A stretch of DNA of 64,000 nt, taken from the NCBI RefSeq assembly GCF_003751625.1, contig NZ_RJUL01000006.1, forward strand, positions 1-64,000. Direction: 5' to 3'. Below, in pieces: positions 42,527-52,403 of the stretch. The position numbers and the translations under genes are program-made. The DNA comes from Gallaecimonas pentaromativorans (GTDB lineage Bacteria; Pseudomonadota; Gammaproteobacteria; Enterobacterales; Gallaecimonadaceae). How positions within the stretch are numbered: the stretch's first letter is position 1; every line of letters starts with the position of its first letter. Below the pieces are notes generated by a model, which worked only from the letters and a program-made list of their open reading frames with translations, was not told the origin of the DNA and did no database searches.

Positions 42527-45343
42527 TTAATCTTTTACTTCGAGGTTGAGTGCATCGGCGACCAGCGCCTGCTGCTGCTTGGCGTGCACCGAGGCATAAC
42601 CCACGGCCGGTGCGGCGGACGCTTTGCGACCGGCATAGCCAAGGTTGGCACCTTTGGGCAGGGCCTCACGGATGTCGTGCTGGATGAAGTACCAGGCGCC
42701 CTGGTTCTTCGGCTCTTCCTGGCACCAGGCAAATTCAGTGACATGGCTGTACTGGGCCAGCACCTTCTGCACTTCCTCGGCCGGGAACGGATAGAGTTGC
42801 TCGATACGCACGATGGCGATGTCCGAAATCTCGTTCTTGCGGCGCGCATCCAGCAGATCGTAATAAACCTTGCCGGCGCAGAACACCACTTTCTTCACTT
42901 TTTTCGGATCCAGGGCGTCTACTTCGTTGATGACGTTCTGGAAGCCTTCGGTCGCCAGCTCATCCAGGCTGCTAACGGCCAGCGGGTGGCGCAGCAGGGA
43001 CTTGGGTGACATCACGATCAGCGGGCGACGAACCGGACGCACTACCTGGCGGCGCAGCATGTGGAACACCTGGGCCGGAGTAGAGGGTACGCAAACCTGC
43101 ATGTTGTTGTCGGCGCACAGCTGCAAGAAACGCTCAAGGCGGGCACTGGAGTGCTCAGGGCCTTGGCCTTCGTAGCCGTGGGGCAGCAGCATGGTCAGGC
43201 CGCACAGACGGCCCCATTTCTGCTCGCCGGAGCTCAGGAACTGGTCGATAACCACCTGGGCACCGTTGACGAAGTCACCGAACTGGGCTTCCCAAATGAA
43301 CAAGCCGCGTGGCTCGGCAGAGCTGTAGCCGTATTCAAAAGCCAGTACCGCTTCTTCAGACAATACCGAGTCGTAGATATCCAGCTTGCCTTGGTCCTGC
43401 TTGAGGTTGGCCAGCGGCAGGTACTCGGAAGCGTCGGTCTGGTTGTGCAGCACAGCATGGCGGTGGAAGAAGGTGCCACGGCCTACGTCCTGGCCGGTGA
43501 TGCGGACATGGTAGCCCTCATCCAAAAGGCCAGCATAAGCCAGAGTTTCACCCATACCCCAGTCCAGGGCTTTCTCGCCTTTGGCCATCAGCAGGCGATC
43601 TTCATAGATCTTGCCAACCTGGCGCTGCAGTTTCACGTCGTCAGGGATGGTGGCGAGGGTCGTACCCAGCTCAGCCAGCTTCTCGGTTTTGATACCGGAG
43701 TTGTAGGCGGCGTCGAACTCTTTATTGAGGTAGGGGTTCCAGTCGGAGCTGTGCTCGCTCATGGGACGCCATTCCTCAACCACACACTCGCCTTTGTCCA
43801 GTTGGTCACGATAACCGTCGGACAAGGCCTTGGCTTCGTCGGCAGAGACGCTGCCCTCACTGGCCAGACGGTCGGCGTAGATGGCGCGCGGCGTCGGGTG
43901 GCTCTTGATTTTCTGGTACATCAGCGGCTGAGTCGCATTGGGCTCGTCCGCTTCGTTGTGGCCATGGCGGCGGTAGCACACCAGGTCAATTACCACGTCA
44001 CGCTTGAAGGTGTTGCGATAATCCAGAGCCAGCTGCGACACGAATACCACCGCTTCCGGATCGTCACCGTTCACGTGGAAGATGGGCGCCTGTACCATCT
44101 TGGCGATGTCGGTACAGTACTGGGTGGAACGGGCATCTTCGCGCTTGGAGGTGGTGAAACCCACTTGGTTGTTGATGACAATACGGATAGTACCGCCCAC
44201 ACCGTAAGCGCGGGTTTGAGACATGTTGAAGGTCTCGGCAACCACACCTTGGCCGGCGATGGCCGCGTCACCGTGCACGGTGATCGGCAGCACTTTGGAG
44301 CCGTCTTTGTCGCCACGGCGGTCCATACGGGCACGAACGGAGCCCATCACTACCGGGTTAACGATTTCCAGGTGCGAGGGGTTGAAGGCCAGTGCCAGGT
44401 GCATATTGCCGCCCGGGGTGGCGAAGTCGGAGCTGAAGCCCATGTGGTACTTCACGTCACCGCTACCCAGGGTGTCCTTGTGCTTACCGGCAAACTCGTC
44501 AAAGAGATCCTGGGGCTTTTTACCCAGCACGTTGACCAGCATGTTCAGGCGGCCACGGTGGGCCATGCCGATCACGGTTTCTTTGACGCCCTGCTCGCCA
44601 GCGCGGCGGATGATTTCCTTGACCATGGGTACCAGGGCATCACCACCTTCCAAGGAAAAGCGCTTGGCACCGGGGAACTTGGCACCCAGGTATTTTTCCA
44701 GGCCTTCGGCAGCGGTCAGGCTGTTCAGAATCCGGGTTTTGTCTTCTTTACTGAAGCTGCCTTTACCGGCCACCGCTTCCAGGCGGGATTGGATCCAGCG
44801 CTTTTCTTCGGTGTTGACAATGTGCATGTACTCGGCACCGATGGGGCCGCAGTAGGTTTTCTTCAGCAGGTCAGCCAGCGCGCCCAGCTTCATGGTGTCA
44901 TCTTTGACCGCCAGTGAGCCGACGTGGAACGTCTTGTCGTTATCACTGCTGTCAAGGCTGTGGAAAGCCGGGTCCAGTTCAGCAACACGCTCTTGCTGCC
45001 ACAGGCCCAGAGGGTCGAGGTTGGCGTGTTGGTGACCACGGAAACGATAGGCGTTGATGAGTTGCAGGACTTTAACCTGCTTGGCGTCTACGCCGTCGCC
45101 GGAGGCGCTGACAAAACGTCGGGGTTGCGATGCCATGACCCGGAATTGCTCGCGGATTTGGCTGAAATTGGCTTCAGGAAAGCCTTCTTTGACCTTGGGA
45201 AGCTTGTCGAACTCGGCTTTCCATTCTGAGGGTACAGAACTTGGGTCTTCCAGGTAGCTCTCGTAGAGCTCCTCGATGTAGCTGGCATTACCGCCCGCAA
45301 AGGGAGACGATTCCAGCCACGCCTGCATTGTGCCTTCGTGCAT
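42527..45343 (-). CDS. sucA: 2-oxoglutarate dehydrogenase E1
   Basis: A 938-residue thiamine diphosphate enzyme that decarboxylates 2-oxoglutarate and succinylates the E2 lipoyl arm. It shows QVKVLQLINAYRFRGHQHANLDPLGLW near 68, GMAHRGRLNMLVNVLGK near 245, the ThDP/Mg region GDAAIAGQGVVAETFNMSQ and NNQVGFTTS, and the C-terminal SPKSLLRHPLAVS. AAGGGATCACT precedes the ATG. The 170-base gap to sdhB holds a terminator, so sucAB probably has its own promoter as well as read-through. Confidence 0.98.
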   Translation of the reverse strand: MHEGTMQAWLESSPFAGGNASYIEELYESYLEDPSSVPSEWKAEFDKLPKVKEGFPEANFSQIREQFRVMASQPRRFVSASGDGVDAKQVKVLQLINAYRFRGHQHANLDPLGLWQQERVAELDPAFHSLDSSDNDKTFHVGSLAVKDDTMKLGALADLLKKTYCGPIGAEYMHIVNTEEKRWIQSRLEAVAGKGSFSKEDKTRILNSLTAAEGLEKYLGAKFPGAKRFSLEGGDALVPMVKEIIRRAGEQGVKETVIGMAHRGRLNMLVNVLGKKPQDLFDEFAGKHKDTLGSGDVKYHMGFSSDFATPGGNMHLALAFNPSHLEIVNPVVMGSVRARMDRRGDKDGSKVLPITVHGDAAIAGQGVVAETFNMSQTRAYGVGGTIRIVINNQVGFTTSKREDARSTQYCTDIAKMVQAPIFHVNGDDPEAVVFVSQLALDYRNTFKRDVVIDLVCYRRHGHNEADEPNATQPLMYQKIKSHPTPRAIYADRLASEGSVSADEAKALSDGYRDQLDKGECVVEEWRPMSEHSSDWNPYLNKEFDAAYNSGIKTEKLAELGTTLATIPDDVKLQRQVGKIYEDRLLMAKGEKALDWGMGETLAYAGLLDEGYHVRITGQDVGRGTFFHRHAVLHNQTDASEYLPLANLKQDQGKLDIYDSVLSEEAVLAFEYGYSSAEPRGLFIWEAQFGDFVNGAQVVIDQFLSSGEQKWGRLCGLTMLLPHGYEGQGPEHSSARLERFLQLCADNNMQVCVPSTPAQVFHMLRRQVVRPVRRPLIVMSPKSLLRHPLAVSSLDELATEGFQNVINEVDALDPKKVKKVVFCAGKVYYDLLDARRKNEISDIAIVRIEQLYPFPAEEVQKVLAQYSHVTEFAWCQEEPKNQGAWYFIQHDIREALPKGANLGYAGRKASAAPAVGYASVHAKQQQALVADALNLEVKD

Positions 45344-45435
45344 AGTGATCCCTTGAACCTCGCGTTTTCTCGCAGTTGGGATTGGCCTGGTTTAAACGGC
45401 TGCTGTTACCACAGCCACCTTCTTTCTTTTTCAAA

Positions 45436-45471
45436 AAAATAGCCACCCCTCAAACAGAGGCGTGGCTATTT
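45436..45471 (-). terminator. Terminator between sdhB and sucA
   Basis: On the minus strand AAATAGCCAC and GTGGCTATTTTTTT pair around a GCCTCTGTTTGAGG inner hairpin, with a good T run. It would reduce sdh transcription into suc. Confidence 0.85.
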
Positions 45472-45513
45472 AGCTAGCGCTCGGTCCCCAGTCCAGGCTG
45501 AGGAAGCACGAGA

Positions 45514-46221
45514 CTAAACAGCCCGCTTAAGCAGCATGGACTTGATGTGGCCGATAGCCTTGGTGGGGTTCAACCCTTTAGGACACACGTTCACACAGTT
45601 CATGATGCCATGGCAGCGGAATACGCTGAATGGGTCTTCCAGACCGGCCAAACGTTCCTCGGTGGCGGTGTCACGGCTGTCAGCCAGCCAGCGGTAAGCG
45701 GCAAGCAGACCGGCAGGGCCGATGAACTTGTCAGGGTTCCACCAGAAAGAAGGGCAGGAAGTGGAGCAGCAGGCGCAGAGAATGCACTCGTACATGCCGT
45801 CAAGCTTGGCGCGTTCTTCAGGAGACTGGAGGAACTCGCGAGCCGGCGGTTGCTTGCTGTCGTTGAGCAGGTAAGGTTTGACCTTTTCCCACTGGGTATA
45901 GAACTGGCCCATGTCCACGACCAAGTCGCGGATAACCGGCAGGCCAGGCAGCGGACGGATCACCACGTGCTTGCCAAGGGCAGACAGCGGAGTGATACAG
46001 GCCAAGCCGTTCTTACCGTTCATGTTCATGCCGTCGGAGCCACAAACCCCTTCACGGCAGGAACGGCGTAGGGACAGGGTCGGGTCCTGTTCCTTCAGAC
46101 GAATAAGCGCATCCAGCACCATCAGGTCGGAACCGTCCGGCACGTCCAGGCTGTAGTCCTGCATGTGCGGCTTAGCGTCGACGTCCGGGTTGTAGCGGTA
46201 AACAGAAAATGTAACTTTCAT
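45514..46221 (-). CDS. sdhB: Succinate dehydrogenase iron-sulfur subunit
   Basis: A 235-residue subunit with three clusters: the [2Fe-2S] site [22 protein letters not shown] near 53-75, the [4Fe-4S] site [12 protein letters not shown] near 148 and the [3Fe-4S] site [17 protein letters not shown] near 205. It passes electrons from SdhA to the quinone site in SdhCD. Last gene of sdhCDAB, ten bases after sdhA. Confidence 0.98.
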   Translation of the reverse strand: MKVTFSVYRYNPDVDAKPHMQDYSLDVPDGSDLMVLDALIRLKEQDPTLSLRRSCREGVCGSDGMNMNGKNGLACITPLSALGKHVVIRPLPGLPVIRDLVVDMGQFYTQWEKVKPYLLNDSKQPPAREFLQSPEERAKLDGMYECILCACCSTSCPSFWWNPDKFIGPAGLLAAYRWLADSRDTATEERLAGLEDPFSVFRCHGIMNCVNVCPKGLNPTKAIGHIKSMLLKRAV

Positions 46222-46231
46222 CCCGTACTCC

Positions 46232-48010
46232 TTAGTAGGTCCGCGCCTTGGGCTTGAACTTCACCAGCTCTTCATCAGTCAGCAGGGTCGGCGCGCGGTT
46301 TACTTCGCGGCGGCTCATCTCACTGGTGATCGGGTCGAACAAGCTGTGGCACAGCCACTCTTCGTCGTTACGATCCGGGAAGTCAAAGCGGGTGTGGGCG
46401 CCACGGGATTCGGTACGGAAGTTGGCAGCCAGGGCGGTCGCGAAAGCGGTTTCCACCAGGTTGTCCAGTTCCAGACACTCGATACGCTGCGTGTTGAATT
46501 CCTTGGAGGTGTCGTCCAGACGGGCGTTTTTGACACGCTCGCGGATTTTCTTGAGTTCCTCCAGGCCTTCGGCCATGGCTTCGCCTTCACGGAACACAGA
46601 GAAACTACGCTGCATGCAGTTTTGCAGATCTTTTTTGATCTGAACCGGGTCTTCGCCAGTCTTATTGCTTTCCCAGCGGTTGTAACGCACCAGGGCATTT
46701 TCGATGTCTTCATCGGTAACGCTAGGCGCTGGCAGTTCGTCCAGAGCCTTGCCCAGATGCAGACCGGCCGCACGGCCGAAGACCACCAGGTCAAGCAGGG
46801 AGTTACCGCCCAGACGGTTGGCACCGTGTACGGATACACAGGCAATCTCACCTACCGCAAACAGGCCGACAACCGGCTCGTCCTTGCCATCGACCTGCTT
46901 GATAGCCTGGCCGTGCACGTTGGTAGGAATACCGCCCATCATGTAGTGACAGGTAGGGATAACGGGGATCGGCTCTTTAACCGGGTCCACGTGGGCAAAG
47001 GTGCGGGACAGCTCCAGAATGCCGGGCAGACGGCTTTCCAGCACTTCCTTACCCAGGTGATCGAGCTTGAGCTTACAGTGAGGACCCATGTGGGGGTCGT
47101 CAAAGCCGCGGCCTTCGCGGATTTCGATCATCATGGAACGGGCCACCACGTCACGGGACGCAAGGTCCTTGGCGTTGGGAGCGTAACGCTCCATGAAGCG
47201 CTCACCGTCTTTATTGAGCAGATAACCACCCTCGCCGCGGCAACCTTCGGTTACCAGCACGCCGGCACCGGCGATACCGGTGGGGTGGAATTGCCACATT
47301 TCCATGTCCTGCAGGGGAATGCCTGCACGGCTGGCCATACCAACGCCGTCACCGGTATTGATGTGGGCATTGGTGGTGGACTGGAAGATACGACCGGCAC
47401 CGCCGGTAGCCAGTACCACAGCCTTGGACTTGAAGTACACCACTTCACCGGTTTCGATGTCGATGGCGGTACAGCCAACGATGTGGCCTTCGCTGTTCTT
47501 TACCAGATCCAGCGCGTACCACTCGGAGAACACGGTGGTGTTGTTCTTCACGTTCTGCTGATACAGGGTGTGCAGCAGGGCGTGGCCGGTACGGTCAGCG
47601 GCAGCAGCGGTACGAGCGCCCTGCTCGCCACCAAAGTTTTTAGACTGGCCGCCAAAGGGACGCTGGTAGATTTTGCCGTTCTCCAGACGGGAGAAAGGCA
47701 GGCCCATGTGCTCGAGTTCGAGGATGGCTTCAGGGCCGACATTACACATGTACTCGATGGCGTCTTGGTCACCGATGTAATCGGAACCTTTGACGGTGTC
47801 ATACATGTGCCATTTCCAGTTGTCATCATGGGTGTTGCCCAGGGCCACAGTGATACCGCCCTGAGCGGAAACAGTGTGGGAACGGGTCGGAAACACCTTA
47901 GACAGCAGAGCGCAGCTCTTGCCTTCTTTGGAAATTTGCAGCGCAGCGCGCATACCGGCACCGCCGGCACCTACTACGACTGCATCAAATTCATAAGTTG
48001 GAATAGTCAC
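46232..48010 (-). CDS. sdhA: Succinate dehydrogenase flavoprotein subunit
   Basis: A 592-residue FAD subunit that oxidises succinate to fumarate. FAD-binding [14 protein letters not shown] at 11-24; covalent FAD His in [11 protein letters not shown] near 45; active-site [10 protein letters not shown]-type segment near 245 and the catalytic Arg region [20 protein letters not shown]-terminal [19 protein letters not shown]. Contiguous with sdhD (stop and start one base apart). A 700-codon antisense frame here is only a shadow. Confidence 0.98.
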   Translation of the reverse strand: MTIPTYEFDAVVVGAGGAGMRAALQISKEGKSCALLSKVFPTRSHTVSAQGGITVALGNTHDDNWKWHMYDTVKGSDYIGDQDAIEYMCNVGPEAILELEHMGLPFSRLENGKIYQRPFGGQSKNFGGEQGARTAAAADRTGHALLHTLYQQNVKNNTTVFSEWYALDLVKNSEGHIVGCTAIDIETGEVVYFKSKAVVLATGGAGRIFQSTTNAHINTGDGVGMASRAGIPLQDMEMWQFHPTGIAGAGVLVTEGCRGEGGYLLNKDGERFMERYAPNAKDLASRDVVARSMMIEIREGRGFDDPHMGPHCKLKLDHLGKEVLESRLPGILELSRTFAHVDPVKEPIPVIPTCHYMMGGIPTNVHGQAIKQVDGKDEPVVGLFAVGEIACVSVHGANRLGGNSLLDLVVFGRAAGLHLGKALDELPAPSVTDEDIENALVRYNRWESNKTGEDPVQIKKDLQNCMQRSFSVFREGEAMAEGLEELKKIRERVKNARLDDTSKEFNTQRIECLELDNLVETAFATALAANFRTESRGAHTRFDFPDRNDEEWLCHSLFDPITSEMSRREVNRAPTLLTDEELVKFKPKARTY

Positions 48011-48364
48011 TTACACACCCCACAGAATCACAAAGCCGCTGATCACATAGGCAAAGGCAATGATGTTCAGTACGAACTGCAGCACGATGCGAAGGCCAGT
48101 CGGTTTGACATAGTCGGTCAGAACCTGCCACAGGCCAATCCAGGCGTGTGCCAACAGGCTGATCAGGGTCAGAAGAGTGAATACTTTAACGCCCAGATTG
48201 CTGAAAAAAGCAGTCCAGGTGGCGTAGGTCAAGTCGGGGGTAATAACCAGAAAGCCAACCAGGAACAACACGTAAAGTGTCATTACTACGGCGGAGGCTC
48301 GCACCAGTACGTAGTCATGAACGCCGGTGCGGCCAAGGGTGCCTGCATTAGTTACCATAGCCAC
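48011..48364 (-). CDS. sdhD: Succinate dehydrogenase membrane anchor subunit D
   Basis: A 117-residue three-helix anchor (VHDYVLVRASAVVMTLYVLFLVGFL; FTLLTLISLLAHAWIGLWQVLTDYVK; VLNIIAFAYVISGFVILWGV). The haem-b-ligand His is in LLAHAWIG and the quinone-site Tyr in TDYVKP. Its start overlaps the end of sdhC by 13 bases and it runs directly into sdhA. Confidence 0.96.
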   Translation of the reverse strand: MAMVTNAGTLGRTGVHDYVLVRASAVVMTLYVLFLVGFLVITPDLTYATWTAFFSNLGVKVFTLLTLISLLAHAWIGLWQVLTDYVKPTGLRIVLQFVLNIIAFAYVISGFVILWGV

Positions 48365-48726
48365 ACTCCTGCGAGAACGGAAAGGATCACGGTGATGATA
48401 AAGGCGGCGGAAGCGGAGGCTTTACCGCTGGGAAGTTCTTCCCAATAACCCATATCCATGATCAAGTGACGGATACCGCCTACCAAATGGTATGCCAGAG
48501 CGGTCAGGATGCCCCAAACGATGAACTTGGCAAAAAAGCCACTCATCATGCTTTGCACGGCAGCAAAGCCGGCTTCAGACGACAGGGACTTGGCCAGCAT
48601 CCACATCAGGATGGCTACGGCAAAGAACATGATAACGCCAGAAACGCGGTGGAGGATTGACGCAATAGCAGTAATTGGAAAGCGGATGGTCTGCAATTCT
48701 AAATTGACAGGTCTTTGCTTTTTCAC
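48352..48726 (-). CDS. sdhC: Succinate dehydrogenase cytochrome b556 subunit C
   Basis: A 124-residue three-helix subunit. KKQRPVNLELQTIRFPITAIASILHRVSGVIMF is its start and contains the quinone-site Ser and Arg; the haem His lies in LAYHLVGGIRHLIMD. I place the start at the GTG at 48726, since E. coli SdhC has only four residues before KKQRPVNL. A GTG 15 codons upstream (48771) is the alternative. First gene of the operon and divergent from gltA. Confidence 0.92.
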   Translation of the reverse strand: MKKQRPVNLELQTIRFPITAIASILHRVSGVIMFFAVAILMWMLAKSLSSEAGFAAVQSMMSGFFAKFIVWGILTALAYHLVGGIRHLIMDMGYWEELPSGKASASAAFIITVILSVLAGVWLW

Positions 48727-48771
48727 GATGTCTGCCCACTCGGCTCTTAAGAGCCTTTGTTGTTGTATCAC

Positions 48772-49174
48772 CAGCTAAACCGGATGGAGGTGCCCCTGGG
48801 CTTCGCTGGTCATGTCCCAAAAGAAGGAACATGCAACTGGGTGACTGATAAGAAGTCAGACAGCATTCGGCAAAGCCGGCAAGGCCAACCCGGGGCCAAG
48901 TATAATGAGCCAAGATGCCAATTTCAACGACTTGAGCTCGATCACAAATTACCTTGCGTTCTACTGTTTATCAGTGTCTTGAAAGCAACAGTAAGGATGC
49001 AATTGTGCCTTTCAGAAAGTGCAAATATGACCCATTAAATAAAGGTGCCATTTAGGGTAATTCGACAAATCCCAGATTTGTCTTAAATTGACAAATCGGA
49101 CCATTTGCGATTAAAAAGGGCGGCTGTTTGCGACCGCAACATCGACGAATTCACGACCAAAGGAGACATGTTGT
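48772..49174. promoter_or_regulatory. Divergent sdhC-gltA control region
   Basis: This 400-base gap between divergent TCA genes contains no gene I can support. It parallels the E. coli sdh-gltA intergenic region, which is controlled by CRP and ArcA. AT-rich direct repeats near gltA (TTCGACAAATC and TTGACAAATC, around 49063-49098) could include the gltA promoter; I could not fix the hexamers. Confidence 0.5.
48931..48946. promoter_or_regulatory. Weak candidate CRP site
   Basis: CTTGAGCTCGATCACA has a perfect right half (TCACA) and a three-of-five left half of the TGTGA-N6-TCACA consensus. Its position between sdhC and gltA agrees with CRP control in relatives, but one good half-site is weak evidence. 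Confidence 0.3.
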
Positions 49175-50455
49175 ATGGCGGAAAATATTGCCAAACTTAT
49201 GGTGGAAGGCAAGGAAGCTATTGAATTGCCTATCCTTTCTGGCACCGCCGGCCAGGACGTAATCGACGTCCGAACTTTGGGCAAACACGGTCTTTTCACT
49301 TTTGACCCTGGCTTCCTGGCCACTGCATCCTGCGAATCTGCCATTACCTTTATCGACGGCGGTAAAGGGGTTTTGCTGCACCGCGGCTACCCCATCGACC
49401 AATTGGCCGAAAAGGCAGAATACCTGGAAGTGTGCTACATCCTGCTCTACGGCGAAGCCCCCAATAAAGAGCAGTTTGATGAGTTCCGTAACATCGTAAA
49501 AACCCACACCATGCTCAATGAGCAGCTGCGCGCTTTCTTCCAGGGCTTCCGTCCTGACGCGCATCCCATGGCTGTCATGTGTGGTGTAGTCGGCGCCCTG
49601 TCTGCGTTCTATCACGACTCTTTGGACATCAGCAATCCTCGCCATCGCGAAGTAGCGGCCTTCCGCTTGCTGTCCAAAATGCCGACCATCGCTGCCATGT
49701 GCTACAAGCACAGCATCGGCCAGCCTTACATCTACCCGCGTAACGAACTGTCTTATGCAGAAAACTTCCTGCACATGATGTTCGCCACCCCGTGTGAAGA
49801 CTACAAGGTGAACCCGATCCTGGCCGACGCCATGGATAAGATCTTCATCCTCCACGCCGACCACGAGCAGAATGCTTCTACTTCTACCGTGCGTCTGGCC
49901 GGCTCCTCCGGTGCCAACCCCTTCGCCTGTATCGCAGCCGGTATCGCCTCCCTGTGGGGCCCTGCCCACGGCGGCGCCAACGAAGCCTGCCTGCGCATGC
50001 TCGAAGAGATTGGTTCTGTTGACCGTATCCCCGAGTTCGTGGCTCGTGCCAAGGACAAGGACGATCCGTTCCGCCTGATGGGCTTTGGTCACCGCGTCTA
50101 CAAAAACTTTGACCCCCGCGCCAAAGTGATGCGTGAAACCTGCCACCAGGTGCTCAAGGAGCTGAACATCCAGGATCCGCTGCTGGATGTGGCCATGGAA
50201 CTGGAGCGCATTGCCCTGTCTGATGAATACTTCGTTGAGAAGAAGCTCTACCCCAACGTGGACTTCTACTCCGGTATCATCCTCAAGGCTATCGGTATCC
50301 CCACTTCCATGTTCACCGTGATCTTCGCCATGTCCCGTACCATCGGCTGGATCGCCCACTGGAACGAAATGCACTCTGACCCGACTGCCAAAATTGGCCG
50401 TCCCCGTCAGCTGTATGTAGGCCAGACTCTGCGCGACTTTGCTTCCAAGAAGTAA
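49175..50455 (+). CDS. gltA: Citrate synthase (type II)
   Basis: A 426-residue enzyme condensing acetyl-CoA and oxaloacetate. The catalytic His is in [26 protein letters not shown] and the second His and Asp-containing region in [39 protein letters not shown] is at the N-terminus. Length is typical of the hexameric, NADH-regulated type of gammaproteobacteria. AAAGGAGACATGTTGT precedes the ATG. Own promoter and terminator. Confidence 0.98.
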   Translation: MAENIAKLMVEGKEAIELPILSGTAGQDVIDVRTLGKHGLFTFDPGFLATASCESAITFIDGGKGVLLHRGYPIDQLAEKAEYLEVCYILLYGEAPNKEQFDEFRNIVKTHTMLNEQLRAFFQGFRPDAHPMAVMCGVVGALSAFYHDSLDISNPRHREVAAFRLLSKMPTIAAMCYKHSIGQPYIYPRNELSYAENFLHMMFATPCEDYKVNPILADAMDKIFILHADHEQNASTSTVRLAGSSGANPFACIAAGIASLWGPAHGGANEACLRMLEEIGSVDRIPEFVARAKDKDDPFRLMGFGHRVYKNFDPRAKVMRETCHQVLKELNIQDPLLDVAMELERIALSDEYFVEKKLYPNVDFYSGIILKAIGIPTSMFTVIFAMSRTIGWIAHWNEMHSDPTAKIGRPRQLYVGQTLRDFASKK

Positions 50456-50469
50456 AGTTGTCCGGAATC

Positions 50470-50499
50470 AAAAAGAGCGGCTTAGCCGCTCTTTTTTTT
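50470..50499 (+). terminator. gltA terminator
   Basis: AAAAGAGCGGC-TTA-GCCGCTC followed by eight T residues, about 15 bases after the stop. Confidence 0.92.
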
Positions 50500-50671
50500 C
50501 GTTAAAACGTTAGTTTCACGCCGCAAACCGTACGTTATAACGGTTCTATCTCTCCGCTTAAAAGCGCATGCTGATAAAGCTGCCCCTGTCACACCCGTCT
50601 CGAAAGAGCACTTTTCATCCCACCAGGGCAGCCCTGATAACAACATCGTTCAGGAAGCTGAGAGTATCGAC

Positions 50672-52225
50672 ATGCATTTTGCCAAACATCTCTTGATCAC
50701 CTGCCTGGCCGCCGCGCCTATGGCATCGGTCGTGGCCGCGACCGACCATGAACCCCAGCAACAATCCCAAACCGCCGAACCCAAGGAAGACGCGGTTACC
50801 ACCAGCCACGAAGTGCGCCTGCACGGCGACAGCATCGATTACAAGGCAACTGCCGGTAACCTGCTGATCCGTAAAGACGACGGTACCGCCGACGCATCGG
50901 TGTTCTACGTTGCCTACACCGTCAAAAGCGACAAGCCACGGCCGGTTACCTTCCTTTATAACGGTGGTCCAGGCTCGTCTTCCATCTGGCTGCACATGGG
51001 CTCGGTTGGCCCGGTGATGGTGCAAACCGCCGACGGTAAACCTACGGCGCCGCCGCCTTACAAAGTAACGGCCAACCCCAACAGCATCTTGGATAAATCC
51101 GATCTGGTGTTTATCGACGCCATGGGCACCGGTTTTTCCCACGGTATTACCCCTAAAGACGACAAGGCCGACAAAGGCGGCAAGAAGGAAGACCCTTCCA
51201 AGCCGTTCTGGGGTGTAGACCAGGACGTTGACGCCTTTGCCCGCTTTATCGAGCGTTATGTCACCGTCAACAAGCGCTGGAACGACCCCAAATTCCTGAT
51301 GGGCGAGTCCTACGGCACTACCCGCTCCGCAGCCCTGGTTAACCGCCTGCAAGAAGACGGCGTGACCATGAACGGCGTGGTGCTGGTATCGAGCATCCTC
51401 AACTACGGCGCCGAAATGCCTGGCCTGGACCGCGAATACATCAACAACCTGCCCACCTACGCCGCTATCGCCTGGTACCACAATAAGCTGACCAACAAAC
51501 CGGCCGAGCTGGCGCCTTTCCTTAAAGAAGTGCGCGACTTTGCCAGCGGCGAGTACGCCCATGCTCTGGCTCAGGGCCAGAACATCTCTGAAAGCGAGGC
51601 CGATGCCGTCGCCCAGAAGCTGCACCAGTACACCGGTCTTTCCGTGCAGTACATCAAAGAGGCCAACCTGCAGGTTGACCCCAGCCGCTTCCGTAAAGAG
51701 CTGATGCGTGACGAGCGCCTGACCGTGGGCCGCTACGATGGCCGCTTCATGGGTATCGATGAAGACGCCGCCGGCGAAACCCCGGACACCGACGCTTCCG
51801 ACACCGCCGTTACCGGCGCCTTTGTGGCCGCCTTTAACAGCTACCTGGCCAACGACCTCAAATTCGAGAGCAAGGTGCCCTATAAGCTGTTCGCCATGGA
51901 CGCCATCCGCACTTGGGATTGGAAACACGCCGTGCCCGGCAGCCACTGGCCAGTGCCCATGCCTTACGTGGTCGCCGATCTCGGTAACGCCATGCGTACC
52001 AACCCTTACCTCAAGGTGTTCAGCGCCAACGGTTACTTCGACTTGGCCACGCCGTTTTTCGGCACCGAGTTCGATTTGGCCCATATGGAGCTGCCAAAAT
52101 CCCTGCAGAAAAACCTGCAGTTTGGCTACTACCCTTCAGGCCACATGATTTACCTCAACCCCACCGCCCACAAAGAACTGGCGGACGACCTGGAAAAATT
52201 CTACGACCAGGCCACCCACAAATAA
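50672..52225 (+). CDS. Exported S10 family serine carboxypeptidase-like protein
   Basis: A 517-residue protein with a signal peptide (about 1-22, cleavage near ASVVAA). S10 landmarks: oxyanion loop FLYNGGPGSSSIWLHMGS near 92, nucleophile Ser in FLMGESYGTTR near 213, Asp in NGYFDLATP near 455 and His in SGHMIYL near 490. Bacterial members are periplasmic or secreted peptidases that remove C-terminal residues. The segment 168-185 (DDKADKGGKKEDPSKP) is a charged, probably disordered insert. Single gene. Confidence 0.9.
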   Translation: MHFAKHLLITCLAAAPMASVVAATDHEPQQQSQTAEPKEDAVTTSHEVRLHGDSIDYKATAGNLLIRKDDGTADASVFYVAYTVKSDKPRPVTFLYNGGPGSSSIWLHMGSVGPVMVQTADGKPTAPPPYKVTANPNSILDKSDLVFIDAMGTGFSHGITPKDDKADKGGKKEDPSKPFWGVDQDVDAFARFIERYVTVNKRWNDPKFLMGESYGTTRSAALVNRLQEDGVTMNGVVLVSSILNYGAEMPGLDREYINNLPTYAAIAWYHNKLTNKPAELAPFLKEVRDFASGEYAHALAQGQNISESEADAVAQKLHQYTGLSVQYIKEANLQVDPSRFRKELMRDERLTVGRYDGRFMGIDEDAAGETPDTDASDTAVTGAFVAAFNSYLANDLKFESKVPYKLFAMDAIRTWDWKHAVPGSHWPVPMPYVVADLGNAMRTNPYLKVFSANGYFDLATPFFGTEFDLAHMELPKSLQKNLQFGYYPSGHMIYLNPTAHKELADDLEKFYDQATHK

Positions 52226-52227
52226 GC

Positions 52228-52251
52228 AAAGGGACCTTCGGGTCCCTTTTT
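52228..52251 (+). terminator. Terminator of the S10 peptidase gene
   Basis: AAAGGGACC-TTC-GGGTCCCTTTTT just after the stop. Confidence 0.9.
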
Positions 52252-52403
52252 CATGCTGCCATTGCCAAGCCGCCCCCATTCCCTGCCCTTGCAATAAAAC
52301 TGACATACCGGTGTCAATTTGATTGCCGACCATGGGCTGCCAACGCGCGTTATTGCCTTTTTATTTCTCTTATCCGATACGCCCGTCCATAAGGAAGATA
52401 CCG

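Noticed and set aside
41297-43009. 570-codon plus-strand frame opposite sucB and the end of sucA
   Set aside because: Gly/Arg/His-rich translation typical of antisense of an Ala/Pro linker; no start signals.
43061-44917. 618-codon plus-strand frame opposite sucA
   Set aside because: Mirror of the sucA coding pattern; sucA motifs are unequivocal on the other strand.
46346-48448. 700-codon plus-strand frame opposite sdhA and sdhD
   Set aside because: Antisense shadow of well-conserved genes in GC-rich DNA; the translation shows no family motif.
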